From positions 440,001 through 504,000 of the forward strand of contig NZ_CP025536.1 of NCBI RefSeq assembly GCF_002953735.1: DNA of 64,000 nucleotides. The letters run 5' to 3'. The notes under the pieces are model-generated. The model was not told the origin of the DNA. It searched no databases and worked only from the letters and a program-made list of their open reading frames with translations. Below, one piece after another: positions 16,968 to 26,316 of the stretch. Each line of letters starts with the position of its first letter. The first letter of the stretch is position 1. A program made the position numbers and the translations under genes. Origin of the DNA: Streptococcus pluranimalium. Lineage in GTDB: Bacteria > Bacillota > Bacilli > Lactobacillales > Streptococcaceae.

Positions 16968-17921
16968 ATGATCAAAAATATCAAATCAATCTTAGCTTGG
17001 CTAGGGCTTATTGTAGTTGCTTTTCTTGTCCTCAATATCCTAGTTAGTGCTGGCGTTTTGGGGTTGTATCATGTACAAATTTTGATGGGGATTGGTATCT
17101 CAATCATCATGGCTATGGGAACCAATTTGGTTTTAGGTTTTTCTGGTCAATTTTCACTTGGACAAGCTGGGTTTATGGCTATTGGTGCCTATGCAACAGC
17201 TATTATGACTCAAATCAATCCGACATATACAGGATTTTATTTATCAATGCTTGTGGGTGCTATGGTAGCAGGACTTATTGCGGTGATTGTTGGCTTTCCG
17301 ACCCTTCGTCTAAAGGGTGATTACCTTGCTATTGCAACCCTTGGTGTAGCAGAAATTATCCGTATCGCAATCGTTAATGGTGGTGAATTAACCAATGGCG
17401 CAGCTGGTTTGACTGGCATTTTGCCCTATACTTCATGGCAGGTTGTTTTCATCTTTGTAGTAGTGATTGCTGTACTTTTAATGAATTACCTCCGAAGTGC
17501 AACAGGACGTCAAGTGATTTCTGTTCGTGAGGACGAAATTGCAGCTGAATCAATGGGAGTTAACACGACAAAAGTGAAGGTGATTACCTTTGCTATTGCG
17601 GCGATGACAGCTGCTATTGCTGGTTCCCTTTATGTTGGCTACATCGGGACGATTGCGCCTAAAGATTTTACCATCATGCGTTCTATTGATTACCTCATCA
17701 TTGCTGTTCTAGGTGGTCTTGGCTCGATGACAGGAACAATCGTGGCGGCTATTGTTTTAGGGATTCTCAACATGTACTTGCAAAATGTAGCGGATCTGCG
17801 TATGATTATCTATTCTTTAGCTTTGATTTTAGTTATGGTATTCCGTCCAGGAGGACTTTTAGGAACTAAAGAATTGCTTTTGTCTAAATTCTTTCAAAAA
17901 AATAAAGGAGGCAATTCGTAA
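16968..17921 (+). CDS. livM: branched-chain amino acid ABC transporter permease
   Basis: Second LivHM-family membrane subunit, 317 residues from the ATG after SD AAGGAGAAGG; an earlier in-frame start would lie inside livH without an SD. Conserved segments are GFSGQFSLGQAGFMAIGAYA and the ATPase-contact loop LIIAVLGGLGSMTGTIVAA. The stop overlaps the livG start by one base (TAATG), so translation is coupled. Confidence 0.92.
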   Translation: MIKNIKSILAWLGLIVVAFLVLNILVSAGVLGLYHVQILMGIGISIIMAMGTNLVLGFSGQFSLGQAGFMAIGAYATAIMTQINPTYTGFYLSMLVGAMVAGLIAVIVGFPTLRLKGDYLAIATLGVAEIIRIAIVNGGELTNGAAGLTGILPYTSWQVVFIFVVVIAVLLMNYLRSATGRQVISVREDEIAAESMGVNTTKVKVITFAIAAMTAAIAGSLYVGYIGTIAPKDFTIMRSIDYLIIAVLGGLGSMTGTIVAAIVLGILNMYLQNVADLRMIIYSLALILVMVFRPGGLLGTKELLLSKFFQKNKGGNS

Positions 17922-18685
17922 TGGCCTTACTTGAAGTTAAACATTTAACCAAACATTTTGGGGGGTTAACTGCCGTTGGCGATGTTACTATGGAGCTGAA
18001 TGAAGGGGAACTGGTAGGGCTTATTGGACCTAACGGTGCTGGAAAGACGACTCTTTTTAACCTCTTAACGGGAGTTTATGAACCTTCGGAAGGAACAATC
18101 AGCCTTGACGGAACTCTCTTAAACGGTAAGAAACCTTATACTATTGCATCACTTGGATTATCACGTACTTTCCAAAACATTCGTCTCTTTAAAAATATGA
18201 CTGTTTTGGATAATGTTTTGCTTGGTATGAGCAATACTAACAAGTCACATTTCTTTTCTTCTTTGTTGCGATTGCCGAAATTTTATGCTAGCGAAGAGAC
18301 GTTACGCCAAAAAGCTATGGATTTGTTAGCTATTTTTGGTCTTGATGATAAGGCAGACCATCTCGCTAAAAATTTACCCTATGGTCAGCAGCGCCGTCTT
18401 GAAATTGTGCGTGCCCTAGCTACGGAGCCGAAAATTCTGTTTCTTGATGAACCTGCTGCAGGGATGAACCCACAAGAAACGGCAGAATTAACAGCACTCA
18501 TTCGCCAAGTTAAGGATCAATTTGGGATTACCATTATTTTGATTGAACATGATATGAGTTTGGTTATGGAAGTGACAGAACGTATCTACGTTCTTGAATA
18601 TGGTCGTTTAATCGCCCACGGCACACCAGATGAAATAAAAAATGATAAACGTGTTATTGAAGCCTATCTTGGAGGTGACGTCTAA
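17921..18685 (+). CDS. livG: branched-chain amino acid ABC transporter ATP-binding protein
   Basis: One of two ATPases of the importer, 254 residues. Walker A GPNGAGKTTLF is near residue 37. The signature is the divergent LPYGQQRRLEI typical of LivG rather than LSGGQ. Walker B ILFLDEPAAGMNP and the H-loop IEHDMS follow. It overlaps its neighbours on both sides by one base. Confidence 0.93.
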   Translation: MALLEVKHLTKHFGGLTAVGDVTMELNEGELVGLIGPNGAGKTTLFNLLTGVYEPSEGTISLDGTLLNGKKPYTIASLGLSRTFQNIRLFKNMTVLDNVLLGMSNTNKSHFFSSLLRLPKFYASEETLRQKAMDLLAIFGLDDKADHLAKNLPYGQQRRLEIVRALATEPKILFLDEPAAGMNPQETAELTALIRQVKDQFGITIILIEHDMSLVMEVTERIYVLEYGRLIAHGTPDEIKNDKRVIEAYLGGDV

Positions 18686-19395
18686 TGGCTATGTTAAGTG
18701 TAGAAAATCTCTCGGTCAGCTACGGGGCTATTGAGGCGGTAAAAAATGTCTCCTTTGAAGTTAATGAAGGAGAAGTTGTTTCTTTAATTGGAGCGAATGG
18801 TGCTGGTAAAACATCTATCCTTCGTACGATTTCTGGTTTGGTACGTCCTAAAGAGGGTAAAATTTCTTTCTTAGGAAATGAAATTCAGCGAGTTCCTGCT
18901 CGTAAAATTGTCTCGGATGGCTTGTCGCAAGTTCCAGAAGGTCGTCATGTTTTTGCAGGATTAACCGTTATGGAAAACCTTGAAATGGGTGCCTTCTTAA
19001 AGAAAGATAAGGATCAAAACCAAAAAAATCTTAAGAGTATTTTTGAACGTTTTCCACGTTTAGAGGAACGTAAAAACCAAGATGCAGCGACTTTATCAGG
19101 TGGTGAGCAGCAGATGCTTGCTATGGGGCGTGCTCTCATGAGCCAACCAAAACTCTTGCTTCTTGATGAACCATCAATGGGGCTAGCGCCAATTTTTATT
19201 CAAGAAATCTTTGATATCGTGCAAGATATTCAAAAACAAGGAACAACGGTCCTCCTCATTGAGCAAAATGCCACAAAAGCACTCTCAATCGCAGATCGAG
19301 GCTATGTATTAGAAACAGGAAAAATCGTCTTGTCAGGGACAGGACAAGAACTCCTTGAATCAGACGAAGTCCGAAAAGCATATCTGGGTGGTTAA
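18685..19395 (+). CDS. livF: branched-chain amino acid ABC transporter ATP-binding protein
   Basis: Second ATPase, 236 residues, paired with LivG. Walker A GANGAGKTSIL is near residue 38, the signature LSGGEQQMLAMGRAL near 138, Walker B LLLLDEPSMGLAP and the switch LIEQNATKAL after it. It is the last gene of the operon and is followed by a run of tandem intergenic repeats rather than a simple terminator. Confidence 0.93.
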   Translation: MAMLSVENLSVSYGAIEAVKNVSFEVNEGEVVSLIGANGAGKTSILRTISGLVRPKEGKISFLGNEIQRVPARKIVSDGLSQVPEGRHVFAGLTVMENLEMGAFLKKDKDQNQKNLKSIFERFPRLEERKNQDAATLSGGEQQMLAMGRALMSQPKLLLLDEPSMGLAPIFIQEIFDIVQDIQKQGTTVLLIEQNATKALSIADRGYVLETGKIVLSGTGQELLESDEVRKAYLGG

Positions 19396-19520
19396 AACTG
19401 TCCGGTGGACAGTTTTAATCGGGAAATAGAGATTGCTCTAGCAATCTACATTACAGCCGGTGGACGGTTTTAATCGGAAAATAAAGATTGCGAAGTAATC
19501 CATACTCCAGCCAGTGGACC
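19396..19520 (+). repeat. tandem ~55-bp intergenic repeat (2.4 units)
   Basis: The core (A/G)GTGGAC recurs at 19404, 19459 and 19513, so the period is 54-55 bp. Each of the first two units reads GGTGGAC-(A/G)-GTTTTAATCGG followed by AAATA and GATTGC. The first unit holds the hairpin ACTGTCC / GGACAGT, which may serve as the liv terminator. The same blocks, in a different order, appear at 28677-28734. Confidence 0.6.
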
Positions 19521-19705
19521 TTTTTAGGTTGCAGATAAGAAACGACGAAAGGTGTTTGACATTACATCTTAGAAATCACAATATTTCTAGTTAATCAGTG
19601 TATAATAGAAGTAAACAGTAGGCTTTAAAATGCTGATTACTTAGCGTAAGTGATTCTCTTGTTAACGATTGATTCAAGAATTGAACAAATTGAAGGAGGG
19701 CTGGT

Positions 19706-20365
19706 ATGGCCGTTAAAGATTTTATGACGTCAAAAGTCATTTATGTATCGCCTGATACGACTGTTGCACATGCTTCAGATAAAATGAAGGCTCAGGATTT
19801 GCGACGATTACCTGTTATTGAAAATGATCGCTTGGTCGGTTTGGTAACAGAAGGGACCATGGCTGATGCAACGCCATCAAAAGCTACAAGTCTCTCCATT
19901 TATGAGATGAATTATCTCTTAAACAAAACCAAAATCCGTGATATTATGATTCGAGATGTTATCACCGTATCGCAAGATGCCAGTCTTGAAGATGCTATTT
20001 ACATTATGATGAAACATAAGGTTGGGGTTTTGCCTGTTGTGGATAATGATCAACTTTATGGCATTATTACAGACCGTGATATTTTTAAAGCCTTTCTTGA
20101 AGTATCTGGTTATGGAGAAGAAGGGCTGCGCCTGAACATTCTTCTTAACGATACTATTGGTAGTTTGGAAAAAGTTGTTCGTGTCATCAGTGATGCTAAC
20201 CTTAATATTCACCGTACGGTAGTCGCCAATCATAAATCTGGAAAAACCTTGGTTGAAATCCAAATTCAAGGGCAAGCAGATACCCAAGCACTACAAAAAG
20301 CCTTGGAAGAACAAGGTATCACTGTTACCAGAATTATGCAAACAGAGGCTAAAGCTGGATTCTAA
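19706..20365 (+). CDS. CBS-pair and ACT-domain protein (AcuB-like)
   Basis: 219 residues: two CBS repeats (residues about 1-60 and 75-135, opening VKDFMTSKVIYVSPD and IRDIMIRDVITVSQD) followed by an ACT-like domain (about 145-215, NILLNDTIGSLEKVVRVISD). Such proteins sense nucleotides and amino acids; the true role is unknown. Its position after the liv operon fits amino acid sensing, but that is inference. TATAAT is at 19601-19606, SD AAGGAGGG before the ATG. The symbol acuB is not assigned because acetoin function is unproven in streptococci. Confidence 0.85.
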   Translation: MAVKDFMTSKVIYVSPDTTVAHASDKMKAQDLRRLPVIENDRLVGLVTEGTMADATPSKATSLSIYEMNYLLNKTKIRDIMIRDVITVSQDASLEDAIYIMMKHKVGVLPVVDNDQLYGIITDRDIFKAFLEVSGYGEEGLRLNILLNDTIGSLEKVVRVISDANLNIHRTVVANHKSGKTLVEIQIQGQADTQALQKALEEQGITVTRIMQTEAKAGF

Positions 20366-20369
20366 AAGA

Positions 20370-20421
20370 TGAAAAGACGACAAGAATTCTTGTCGTCTTT
20401 TTTGATAAATTCTGCTAAAAT
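20370..20421 (+). terminator. terminator followed by the tmk promoter
   Basis: AAAGACGACAAG AATT CTTGTCGTCTTT with a T run (20371-20402). It is followed by TGC-TAAAAT (20413-20421), an extended -10 only 9 bases before the tmk ATG. Confidence 0.8.
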
Positions 20422-20430
20422 AGAAGTACT

Positions 20431-21078
20431 ATGACTAATGGATTTTTAATTTCCTTTGAAGGACCTGATGGTGCTGGGAAAACGACTGTTTTAGAACAAG
20501 TTATCCCCAGATTACAAGATATATTTGAGCAAGAGATTATTGCGACTCGCGAACCTGGTGGTGTTGACATTGCTGAAAAGATTCGTGATGTCATTTTAGA
20601 TGTTAATCATACAGCAATGGATGCTAAAACGGAGCTCTTGCTTTACATTGCAGCCCGTCGCCAACACTTGGTTGAGAAAATCCTTCCAAACCTTGAGAAA
20701 GATGCTATTGTCTTGGTTGATCGATTTATCGATAGTTCAGTAGCTTATCAGGGCTATGGGCGAGGGTTGGATGTTGCTGATATCACTTGGTTAAATGCTT
20801 ATGCGACTGACCATCGTCAGCCAGACTTGACAGTCTATCTTGACGTGACTTCAGAACTTGGTTTGGAACGTATCTCCAAAAATGCAGATCGCGAAGTTAA
20901 TCGTTTGGATTTAGAAAAGTTAGATATGCACCAAAAAGTTCGTCAAGGGTATTTGGCACTTTTAGAGGAAAATCCTGACCGTATTGCCTTAATTGATGCT
21001 AGTCAATCTGTGGAAAAGGTTGTGGAGGATACTTTGGCTGTGATTATCAACAAATATAAGGACTTAAAAAATGCCTAA
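20431..21078 (+). CDS. tmk: thymidylate kinase
   Basis: Converts dTMP to dTDP for DNA synthesis. 215 residues. The P-loop [11 protein letters not shown] is at residues 8-18, the DR motif [15 protein letters not shown] near 90, and the lid region follows near 145. No SD is visible: the -10 box ends only 9 bases before the ATG, so the message may be leaderless or nearly so. The 3' end overlaps holB by 8 bases. First gene of the conserved tmk-holB-yabA-rsmI block. Confidence 0.95.
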   Translation: MTNGFLISFEGPDGAGKTTVLEQVIPRLQDIFEQEIIATREPGGVDIAEKIRDVILDVNHTAMDAKTELLLYIAARRQHLVEKILPNLEKDAIVLVDRFIDSSVAYQGYGRGLDVADITWLNAYATDHRQPDLTVYLDVTSELGLERISKNADREVNRLDLEKLDMHQKVRQGYLALLEENPDRIALIDASQSVEKVVEDTLAVIINKYKDLKNA

Positions 21079-21970
21079 AAATCCTTTGACGAATGTATTG
21101 GAGCAACAACAGCCGCAATTACTGCAAGAAATGCAACGAATCCTGAAGAACAATAAACGTAGCCATGCTTATTTGTTTACAGGTGGCTTTGCTTCTTGGG
21201 AGATGGCTATCTGGATGACCCAGTATCAATTTTGTGAAGATTTTGACGGTTTGGAACCTTGTGGGAAATGCCGTTCTTGTCGTTTGATTGCTGAGGATGA
21301 TTTTGCGGACTTGGCTATCTTGGAGCCGACCAATGGCTTTATCAAAACAGATGATGTACGTGCCTTGTTGAGTCGCTTTTCTAGCTCTAGTTATGAAGGT
21401 AAGGATCAGGTTGTCATTATCCGTGGAGCTGACAAGATGCATGTCAATGCAGCTAATAGTCTGTTGAAGGTTATGGAAGAGCCGCAGAGTCATATCTATT
21501 TGATCCTTTTGGTTGAGGATGAGAATCAGCTTCTAGCAACTATTAAAAGCCGTTGCCAACAATTTCATTTTCGTAAAAATCAAGAGGTTATCAAGCTTGA
21601 TTTAGAACAAAAAGGCTTATTTCGCAGTCAAGCTGGGCTTCTAGCAGATGTCGCTTCTTCCGTTAGTGAGGCTAGGAGTTTAGCACAAGATGCTAACATT
21701 TTAAATGCTTTACAGACACTAGAACGTTTTGTTGGACTGTTACTGACAGATAAAGGAAAAGCTTATTTAGAAATCAGTCGACTAGCCAGTCAATTGACAG
21801 ATAAGGATTCTCAAGCTTTGGCTTTTCAACTATTGGTGTCTTTGTTGGGGCAAGATTTGAAGAATCCAAAAGCGCTTGACTATTTAGACAGGCTTATTCT
21901 TGCTAGAAAGATGTGGCAAGCTAATGTCAGCTTTCAAAACGCTTTAGAATATATGATATTACAAGCATAA
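21071..21970 (+). CDS. holB: DNA polymerase III delta-prime subunit
   Basis: Clamp-loader subunit, 299 residues. The DnaX-like fold has a zinc cluster CGKCRSC near residue 60 and the switch regions [19 protein letters not shown] and [10 protein letters not shown]. The P-loop is absent, as expected for delta-prime, which does not hydrolyse ATP. The start lies inside the end of tmk, so expression is coupled. Confidence 0.92.
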   Translation: MPKNPLTNVLEQQQPQLLQEMQRILKNNKRSHAYLFTGGFASWEMAIWMTQYQFCEDFDGLEPCGKCRSCRLIAEDDFADLAILEPTNGFIKTDDVRALLSRFSSSSYEGKDQVVIIRGADKMHVNAANSLLKVMEEPQSHIYLILLVEDENQLLATIKSRCQQFHFRKNQEVIKLDLEQKGLFRSQAGLLADVASSVSEARSLAQDANILNALQTLERFVGLLLTDKGKAYLEISRLASQLTDKDSQALAFQLLVSLLGQDLKNPKALDYLDRLILARKMWQANVSFQNALEYMILQA

Positions 21971-21999
21971 TGAGTTAAGGTCATGAGGAGGTAGCTGTG

Positions 22000-22320
22000 A
22001 TGGCTAAAAAAGATTTATTTGATGCATTTGATGGGTTCTCACAAAATCTCATGGTGACCTTAGCCGAGATTGAAGCCATTAAAAAGCAAGTACAAGATTT
22101 GGTAGAGGAAAATACCCAGCTGCGCTTGGAAAATAGCAAGCTACGTGAACGTTTGACGCAAGTCAGTGAGCAACATGCTGAAAAAAATCAACATCAAGCT
22201 AAGCAACACTTGGATACCATTTATGAGGATGGTTTTCACATTTGTACGGATTTTTACGGTCAAAGACGTGAAAACGATGAGCAATGTGCCTTCTGTTTAG
22301 AGCTACTATATAGGGAGTAA
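22000..22320 (+). CDS. yabA: replication initiation control protein YabA
   Basis: 106 residues. An N-terminal coiled coil (about residues 10-65, with [19 protein letters not shown]) makes the tetramer, and a C-terminal zinc motif [11 protein letters not shown] plus CAFCLELLY is intact. YabA binds DnaA and the DnaN clamp and limits initiation. The ATG was chosen over the GTG one codon before because SD GAGGAGGT fits it at 7 bases. Confidence 0.93.
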   Translation: MAKKDLFDAFDGFSQNLMVTLAEIEAIKKQVQDLVEENTQLRLENSKLRERLTQVSEQHAEKNQHQAKQHLDTIYEDGFHICTDFYGQRRENDEQCAFCLELLYRE

Positions 22321-22322
22321 TC

Positions 22323-23189
22323 ATGCAGGTTCAAAAAAGTTTTAAGGGACAGTCTTCCCATGGTACGCTATATTTAGTTCCAACACCGATTGGCAATTTA
22401 TCAGACATGACTTATCGAGCTGTTGAAACGTTGAAATCGGTTGATGCCATCTGTGCAGAAGATACACGAAACACAGGCTTACTGCTTAAGCACTTTGAAA
22501 TTGAAACACGTCAAATCAGTTTTCATGAACATAACGCTTTTGAAAAAATTCCAGACTTAGTTGCTATGTTAAAAGAAGGACATTCTTTAGCGCAAGTGTC
22601 TGATGCGGGTATGCCCTCCATCTCTGATCCTGGACATGATTTAGTTAAAGCAGCAATTGCTGAAGACATTTCAGTAGTTGCTTTGCCAGGTGCTTCAGCC
22701 GGGATTACAGCTTTGATCGCTAGTGGTTTAGCGCCTCAACCCCATGTTTTTTATGGTTTTTTACCGCGTAAATCTGGTCAACAAAAAGCCTTTTTTACTG
22801 AAAAGTTATCCTACCCAGAAACGCAGATTTTCTATGAATCACCTTATCGTGTCGTTTCAACTTTGGAAAATATGTTGGAAGTTTATGGAGATCGTCAGGT
22901 CGTCTTGGTAAGAGAGTTAACCAAACTCTATGAGGAGTACCAACGTGGTTCAATCACAGGATTATTATCTTATTTGTCTGATAATCCTTTAAAGGGAGAG
23001 TGTTTAGTGATTGTTGATGGCAATGATGGAAGCATTATGCCAGCTGTACAAGACTTATTATCACCATTAGACGATGTTAAGGCGCGTGTTGCAGCAGGGA
23101 CTAAACCAAATCAAGCTATTAAGATGGTAGCAAAAGAAAGAGGGCTTAATCGTCAGGACTTATATCAAGAGTATCATGAGCTTGTATAA
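22323..23189 (+). CDS. rsmI: 16S rRNA (cytidine-1402-2'-O)-methyltransferase
   Basis: Tetrapyrrole-methylase-fold enzyme that 2'-O-methylates C1402 in the decoding centre. 288 residues. The SAM-binding features LVPTPIGNLSDMT near residue 20, AEDTRNTG near 49 and SDAGMPSISDPG near 96 are present. It lies 2 bases after yabA with SD GGGAG. A long-stem terminator (23218-23263) ends the tmk block. Confidence 0.94.
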   Translation: MQVQKSFKGQSSHGTLYLVPTPIGNLSDMTYRAVETLKSVDAICAEDTRNTGLLLKHFEIETRQISFHEHNAFEKIPDLVAMLKEGHSLAQVSDAGMPSISDPGHDLVKAAIAEDISVVALPGASAGITALIASGLAPQPHVFYGFLPRKSGQQKAFFTEKLSYPETQIFYESPYRVVSTLENMLEVYGDRQVVLVRELTKLYEEYQRGSITGLLSYLSDNPLKGECLVIVDGNDGSIMPAVQDLLSPLDDVKARVAAGTKPNQAIKMVAKERGLNRQDLYQEYHELV

Positions 23190-23217
23190 GGTCTGGTCAA
23201 GAAGTTTTAAAAACAGG

Positions 23218-23263
23218 AAAAGGTTAGAATAACGTGGTCTAGAAACGTTATTTTAGCCTTTTT
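23218..23263 (+). terminator. intrinsic terminator of the tmk-rsmI operon
   Basis: A 17-bp stem with two wobble pairs (AAAGGTTAGAATAACGT with ACGTTATTTTAGCCTTT) and a trailing T run. Confidence 0.82.
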
Positions 23264-23621
23264 ATCATGATGTGATTTTTAGTTTGCTTCATCCCATAAA
23301 GGAAATACCAACAAGATGCTTGCTAACTAATTACTCCGTATTCTTTGAACTTATGGCTGATAATCATAGAGAGTATATGTTTAAAATTGTTATCAAATTG
23401 ACTTTTTTGTTGAAAACTTGTTAGTCTTATAACTAATTGTTAAGGTAAAATAATTGACTTTTCGCCTTCAAGAAAAATTTATCTGTTTATTGAGATATTT
23501 TTGAGGAGGTAAGGATGGAGCTATGTCATCAACTGTTAATATTGTAAAATTGGCTGATGAAGCTAGATTGCCCTAATGATGAGGCTTTGTTATGATTAAT
23601 ATAGTTTAAATAAAGGTGGTT
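23264..23621 (+). other. intergenic region with a possible decayed short reading frame
   Basis: This 358-bp AT-rich stretch has no gene of normal size. An SD-like GGAGG (about 23506) precedes ATG at 23523 and a 17-codon frame MSSTVNIVKLADEARLP that ends in TAA. Removing one T near 23576 would extend it by NDEALL before a stop, so it may be a broken small peptide gene. Nothing else is supported. Confidence 0.25.
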
Positions 23622-24245
23622 ATGATATTGAAAAAGTTTTTAAAAGTGACTTTAGTGACGGCAAGCTTGCTAACAAGCGTTAGCTTGGGACAAGCCAATC
23701 ATGTTGCAGCAGAAATGTCGCAAGAATTTGTTGGCGATCAAGCTGATAATCAACAAGTTAGCATCAATCCTTGGAAAGAAGGGGATAATACCGTTTCAGG
23801 AACAGCTTCAGCCAATCAGATGGTTAGTGTTAGATTCAAGAAGGGGAACGATAAGTGGGATGTCACTTCTGTAACTGTTCAAGCTGACCAAGAAGGACAA
23901 TGGCAAGTTGCTGTTCCAAGGGATACTTTTGATGGCTGGATGCAGCTGGATATGCAGGTTTTTGCTAGAGCAACCGATGAGACAACTGAAGCTGGTGGTG
24001 TTTTTGTTGAATTCGTTGATGCAACTGGTAAAAAATTGACTCAATCTCAAATTTTAGTCACTCCTATGACATTGCCACTAGGGAGTCGCTACGAAGCTAT
24101 TCCACCAAGACGAATAAAGGACTTTTATGGTCAAGAGTATTGGTTTGTCGGTCGTGATAATTCTTATTCTGCTTATTCGGAGCGTGTCACTAAGCATGAT
24201 AAGACAGTTCGATTTATCTATGAGCCTGTCCAAGAATCAGAATAA
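23622..24245 (+). CDS. secreted protein with Ig-like and MucBP-like domains
   Basis: 207 residues. A Sec signal peptide (KKFLKVTLVTASLLTSVSLG, cleavage likely after HVAA) is followed by a beta-rich domain (about 40-140, with VSGTASANQMVSVRFKKG) and a C-terminal MucBP-like repeat (about 145-200, starting LPLGSRYEAIPPRRI). No LPxTG motif, lipobox or membrane anchor follows, so it is probably released. The function is unknown; adhesion or mucin binding is only suggested by the domain. The start could also be TTG two codons on. Confidence 0.65.
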   Translation: MILKKFLKVTLVTASLLTSVSLGQANHVAAEMSQEFVGDQADNQQVSINPWKEGDNTVSGTASANQMVSVRFKKGNDKWDVTSVTVQADQEGQWQVAVPRDTFDGWMQLDMQVFARATDETTEAGGVFVEFVDATGKKLTQSQILVTPMTLPLGSRYEAIPPRRIKDFYGQEYWFVGRDNSYSAYSERVTKHDKTVRFIYEPVQESE

Positions 24246-24336
24246 TACTCATTGAAAATCAAAATCTGATCTTGTCGAGTTTACCTTGATGACCTTCAGT
24301 GCTATCTGTGGCTCTTTTACTAGTCAGATTTTAATT
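24244..24336 (+). repeat. MITE-like short repeat, copy 2
   Basis: Homologous to 9773-9866. It begins ATACTCATTGAAAATC, and the inverted ends AAAATCTGA and TCAGATTTT are clearer here than in copy 1. It starts at the stop codon of the secreted protein gene. Confidence 0.6.
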
Positions 24337-24388
24337 TATAATATGTCATACACAACGACATTCAAAATGATGATTTTTGATAACAGTT

Positions 24389-24417
24389 AAGAGGCTGGGG
24401 AAACCAGCCTCTTTTTT
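24389..24417. terminator. bidirectional terminator between the secreted protein gene and cutC
   Basis: GAGGCTGG / CCAGCCTC with a short loop, T6 on the plus side and an A stretch before it that gives a partial T run for cutC. Confidence 0.78.
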
Positions 24418-25054
24418 ATGATATTAATCGTGTCCCATGAACTTGGGTAGCTCCTGTGAGTTTGACAAGTTCTTGGAAATTATCCTTGGTAATACCTCCA
24501 CCGATTTGAATGTCAATACGACCTGCGGCATAGTCAACTAAAGCTTTTAAATGAGCAACATTATCAAAGATATCAGACTTGCTATCAGGATTCCCATGGG
24601 TTAGAATGCGTGTAAAACCATAGTCAATCAAGTCATCGATAGCCTGAAACTGGTCTTCTTGTGGAATGTGATCAAAAGCCATGTGAAAAACAAGGGGAAG
24701 ACCTTGAGTTGATGGTAAGAGTTGTTCGATGGCTTCTGTGTCTAGTTGGTTGTCTTCTGTTAATAATCCTAATACAAGAGCATCAGATTCTAATTCGGCG
24801 GCATGGAGGATATCCTCTTCTATAGCACGTAGTTCAAGATCGTTATAGACGAAGTTACCACCACGAGGTCGGATCATGATAGCAGTCGAGATGCTTTTTT
24901 CATGAAGGTAACGATTTGCTTCCTTGATAACACCATAAGACGGTGTGGTTCCACCTACAGCTAAGTTATCACAAAGTTCAACACGTGAGATGTCTGGGCT
25001 ATTTAGCCTATGGAGATCGGTTAAGTTTTCAGCGCAAAATTCTTTGGTAATCAT
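24416..25054 (-). CDS. cutC: CutC-family protein (PF03932)
   Basis: TIM-barrel protein of 212 residues. CutC was named for copper tolerance, but its biochemical role is unsettled. Family landmarks are ELCDNLAVGGTTPSYG near residue 25, IMIRPRGGNFVY near 65 and VFHMAFDHI near 120. The start was set at the Met after SD AAAGGA (minus strand, spacing 6); a Met five codons upstream has no SD. It is convergent with the secreted protein gene. Confidence 0.9.
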   Translation of the reverse strand: MITKEFCAENLTDLHRLNSPDISRVELCDNLAVGGTTPSYGVIKEANRYLHEKSISTAIMIRPRGGNFVYNDLELRAIEEDILHAAELESDALVLGLLTEDNQLDTEAIEQLLPSTQGLPLVFHMAFDHIPQEDQFQAIDDLIDYGFTRILTHGNPDSKSDIFDNVAHLKALVDYAAGRIDIQIGGGITKDNFQELVKLTGATQVHGTRLIS

Positions 25055-25159
25055 TTGTAGTCCTTTCAAGAGGGTTTGGATTTATTATATCATGAATGTT
25101 GCTGATTTTCGTTAGTAACTGCTGTCGGTAAAAAACATCAAAAAACAATACTTTGTAGA

Positions 25160-25196
25160 AAGATTCTGATAATAATACACAATTTTGTGATATAAT
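25160..25196 (+). promoter_or_regulatory. serC promoter with a CodY-like box
   Basis: TATAAT (25191-25196) is preceded by TGA, giving an extended -10. AAGATTCTGATAATA (25160-25174) matches the CodY consensus at 11 of 15 and shares ATTCTGATAAT with the livJ box, so serine synthesis and branched-chain uptake may be co-regulated. Confidence 0.5.
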
Positions 25197-25224
25197 GAAT
25201 TAATTTTAAATGGAGGTTGTGGTT

Positions 25225-26316
25225 ATGACAATTTATAACTTTTCTGCAGGTCCTGCAGTATTGCCAAAAGAAGTGCTAAAAAAAGCCCAAGCTGAGTTTT
25301 TGGATTATGCCAACTCGGGCATGAGTGTTATGGAATTGTCCCACCGCTCCAAGGAATTTGAAGATATTATTAAGACTGCTGAGCAATTGTTGAGAGATTT
25401 GATGCAGATTCCAGACAACTACAAAGTCCTCTTTTTACAAGGAGGTGCTTCAACCCAGTTTTCCATGCTACCTTTAAATATGGCAAAGGGAAAGAAAGCT
25501 TATTATCTAGTTGCAGGATCTTGGGGTAAAAAAGCCTATACTGAAGCTGTTAAACTTTCAAAGACAATCCCTTTTGAACCCATTTGCTTGGCTTCATCTG
25601 AAGAGACTGGATTTGACCGTATTCCAGAATTTGATAACCGTTTGATTGATCCAGAGGCAGCATATGTGCATCTAACAACCAATAATACTATTGAGGGAAC
25701 GAGTGTTTATCAGCTCCCTGAAACAAATGGTGTCCCGCTTGTGGCTGACATGTCATCGAATATCTTAGCAGTTGATTACAAAGTTTCTGATTTTGCTATG
25801 ATTTATGCCGGTGCGCAAAAAAATATTGGGCCTGCTGGTGTGACGATTGTGATTGTTCGTGAGGATTTCTTGAATGATGAGCCTGCTCTTTCTAGCATGT
25901 TGGATTATCGTATTCAGGCAGAGAATGCTTCGCTTTATAATACGCCCCCAACTTTTGGTATTTACATGGCTAAATTAGTTTTTGAACATGTGACATCTTT
26001 AGGTGGTGTGGCTAAAATGGAGGAACTTAATCGTCAAAAATCAAGTCTTCTTTATGATTTTATTGATAGGTCTGACTTTTATAAGAGCCCGGTTAAGTTT
26101 GCTAAGGATCGCTCACTAGCTAATATTCCTTTTGTCACACCGAATGCGGAACTTGATAAAGCCTTTAATCAAGCAGCAGATGAAGCCGGATTTAAAAATA
26201 TTAAAGGACACCGTAGTGTGGGAGGTATGCGAGCAAGCCTATATAATGCTTTTCCACTGGAAGGTGTGAAAGCCCTGCTTGCATTTATGAAAGCTTTTGA
26301 GGAGGAACGTGGTTAA
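25225..26316 (+). CDS. serC: phosphoserine aminotransferase
   Basis: PLP enzyme that makes phosphoserine from phosphohydroxypyruvate and glutamate. 363 residues from the ATG after SD TGGAGG. Class V aminotransferase features are [13 protein letters not shown] at the start, [15 protein letters not shown] near residue 72, the PLP lysine in [14 protein letters not shown] and [11 protein letters not shown] near the end. First gene of a serine operon; its stop overlaps the GNAT start by one base. Confidence 0.95.
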   Translation: MTIYNFSAGPAVLPKEVLKKAQAEFLDYANSGMSVMELSHRSKEFEDIIKTAEQLLRDLMQIPDNYKVLFLQGGASTQFSMLPLNMAKGKKAYYLVAGSWGKKAYTEAVKLSKTIPFEPICLASSEETGFDRIPEFDNRLIDPEAAYVHLTTNNTIEGTSVYQLPETNGVPLVADMSSNILAVDYKVSDFAMIYAGAQKNIGPAGVTIVIVREDFLNDEPALSSMLDYRIQAENASLYNTPPTFGIYMAKLVFEHVTSLGGVAKMEELNRQKSSLLYDFIDRSDFYKSPVKFAKDRSLANIPFVTPNAELDKAFNQAADEAGFKNIKGHRSVGGMRASLYNAFPLEGVKALLAFMKAFEEERG

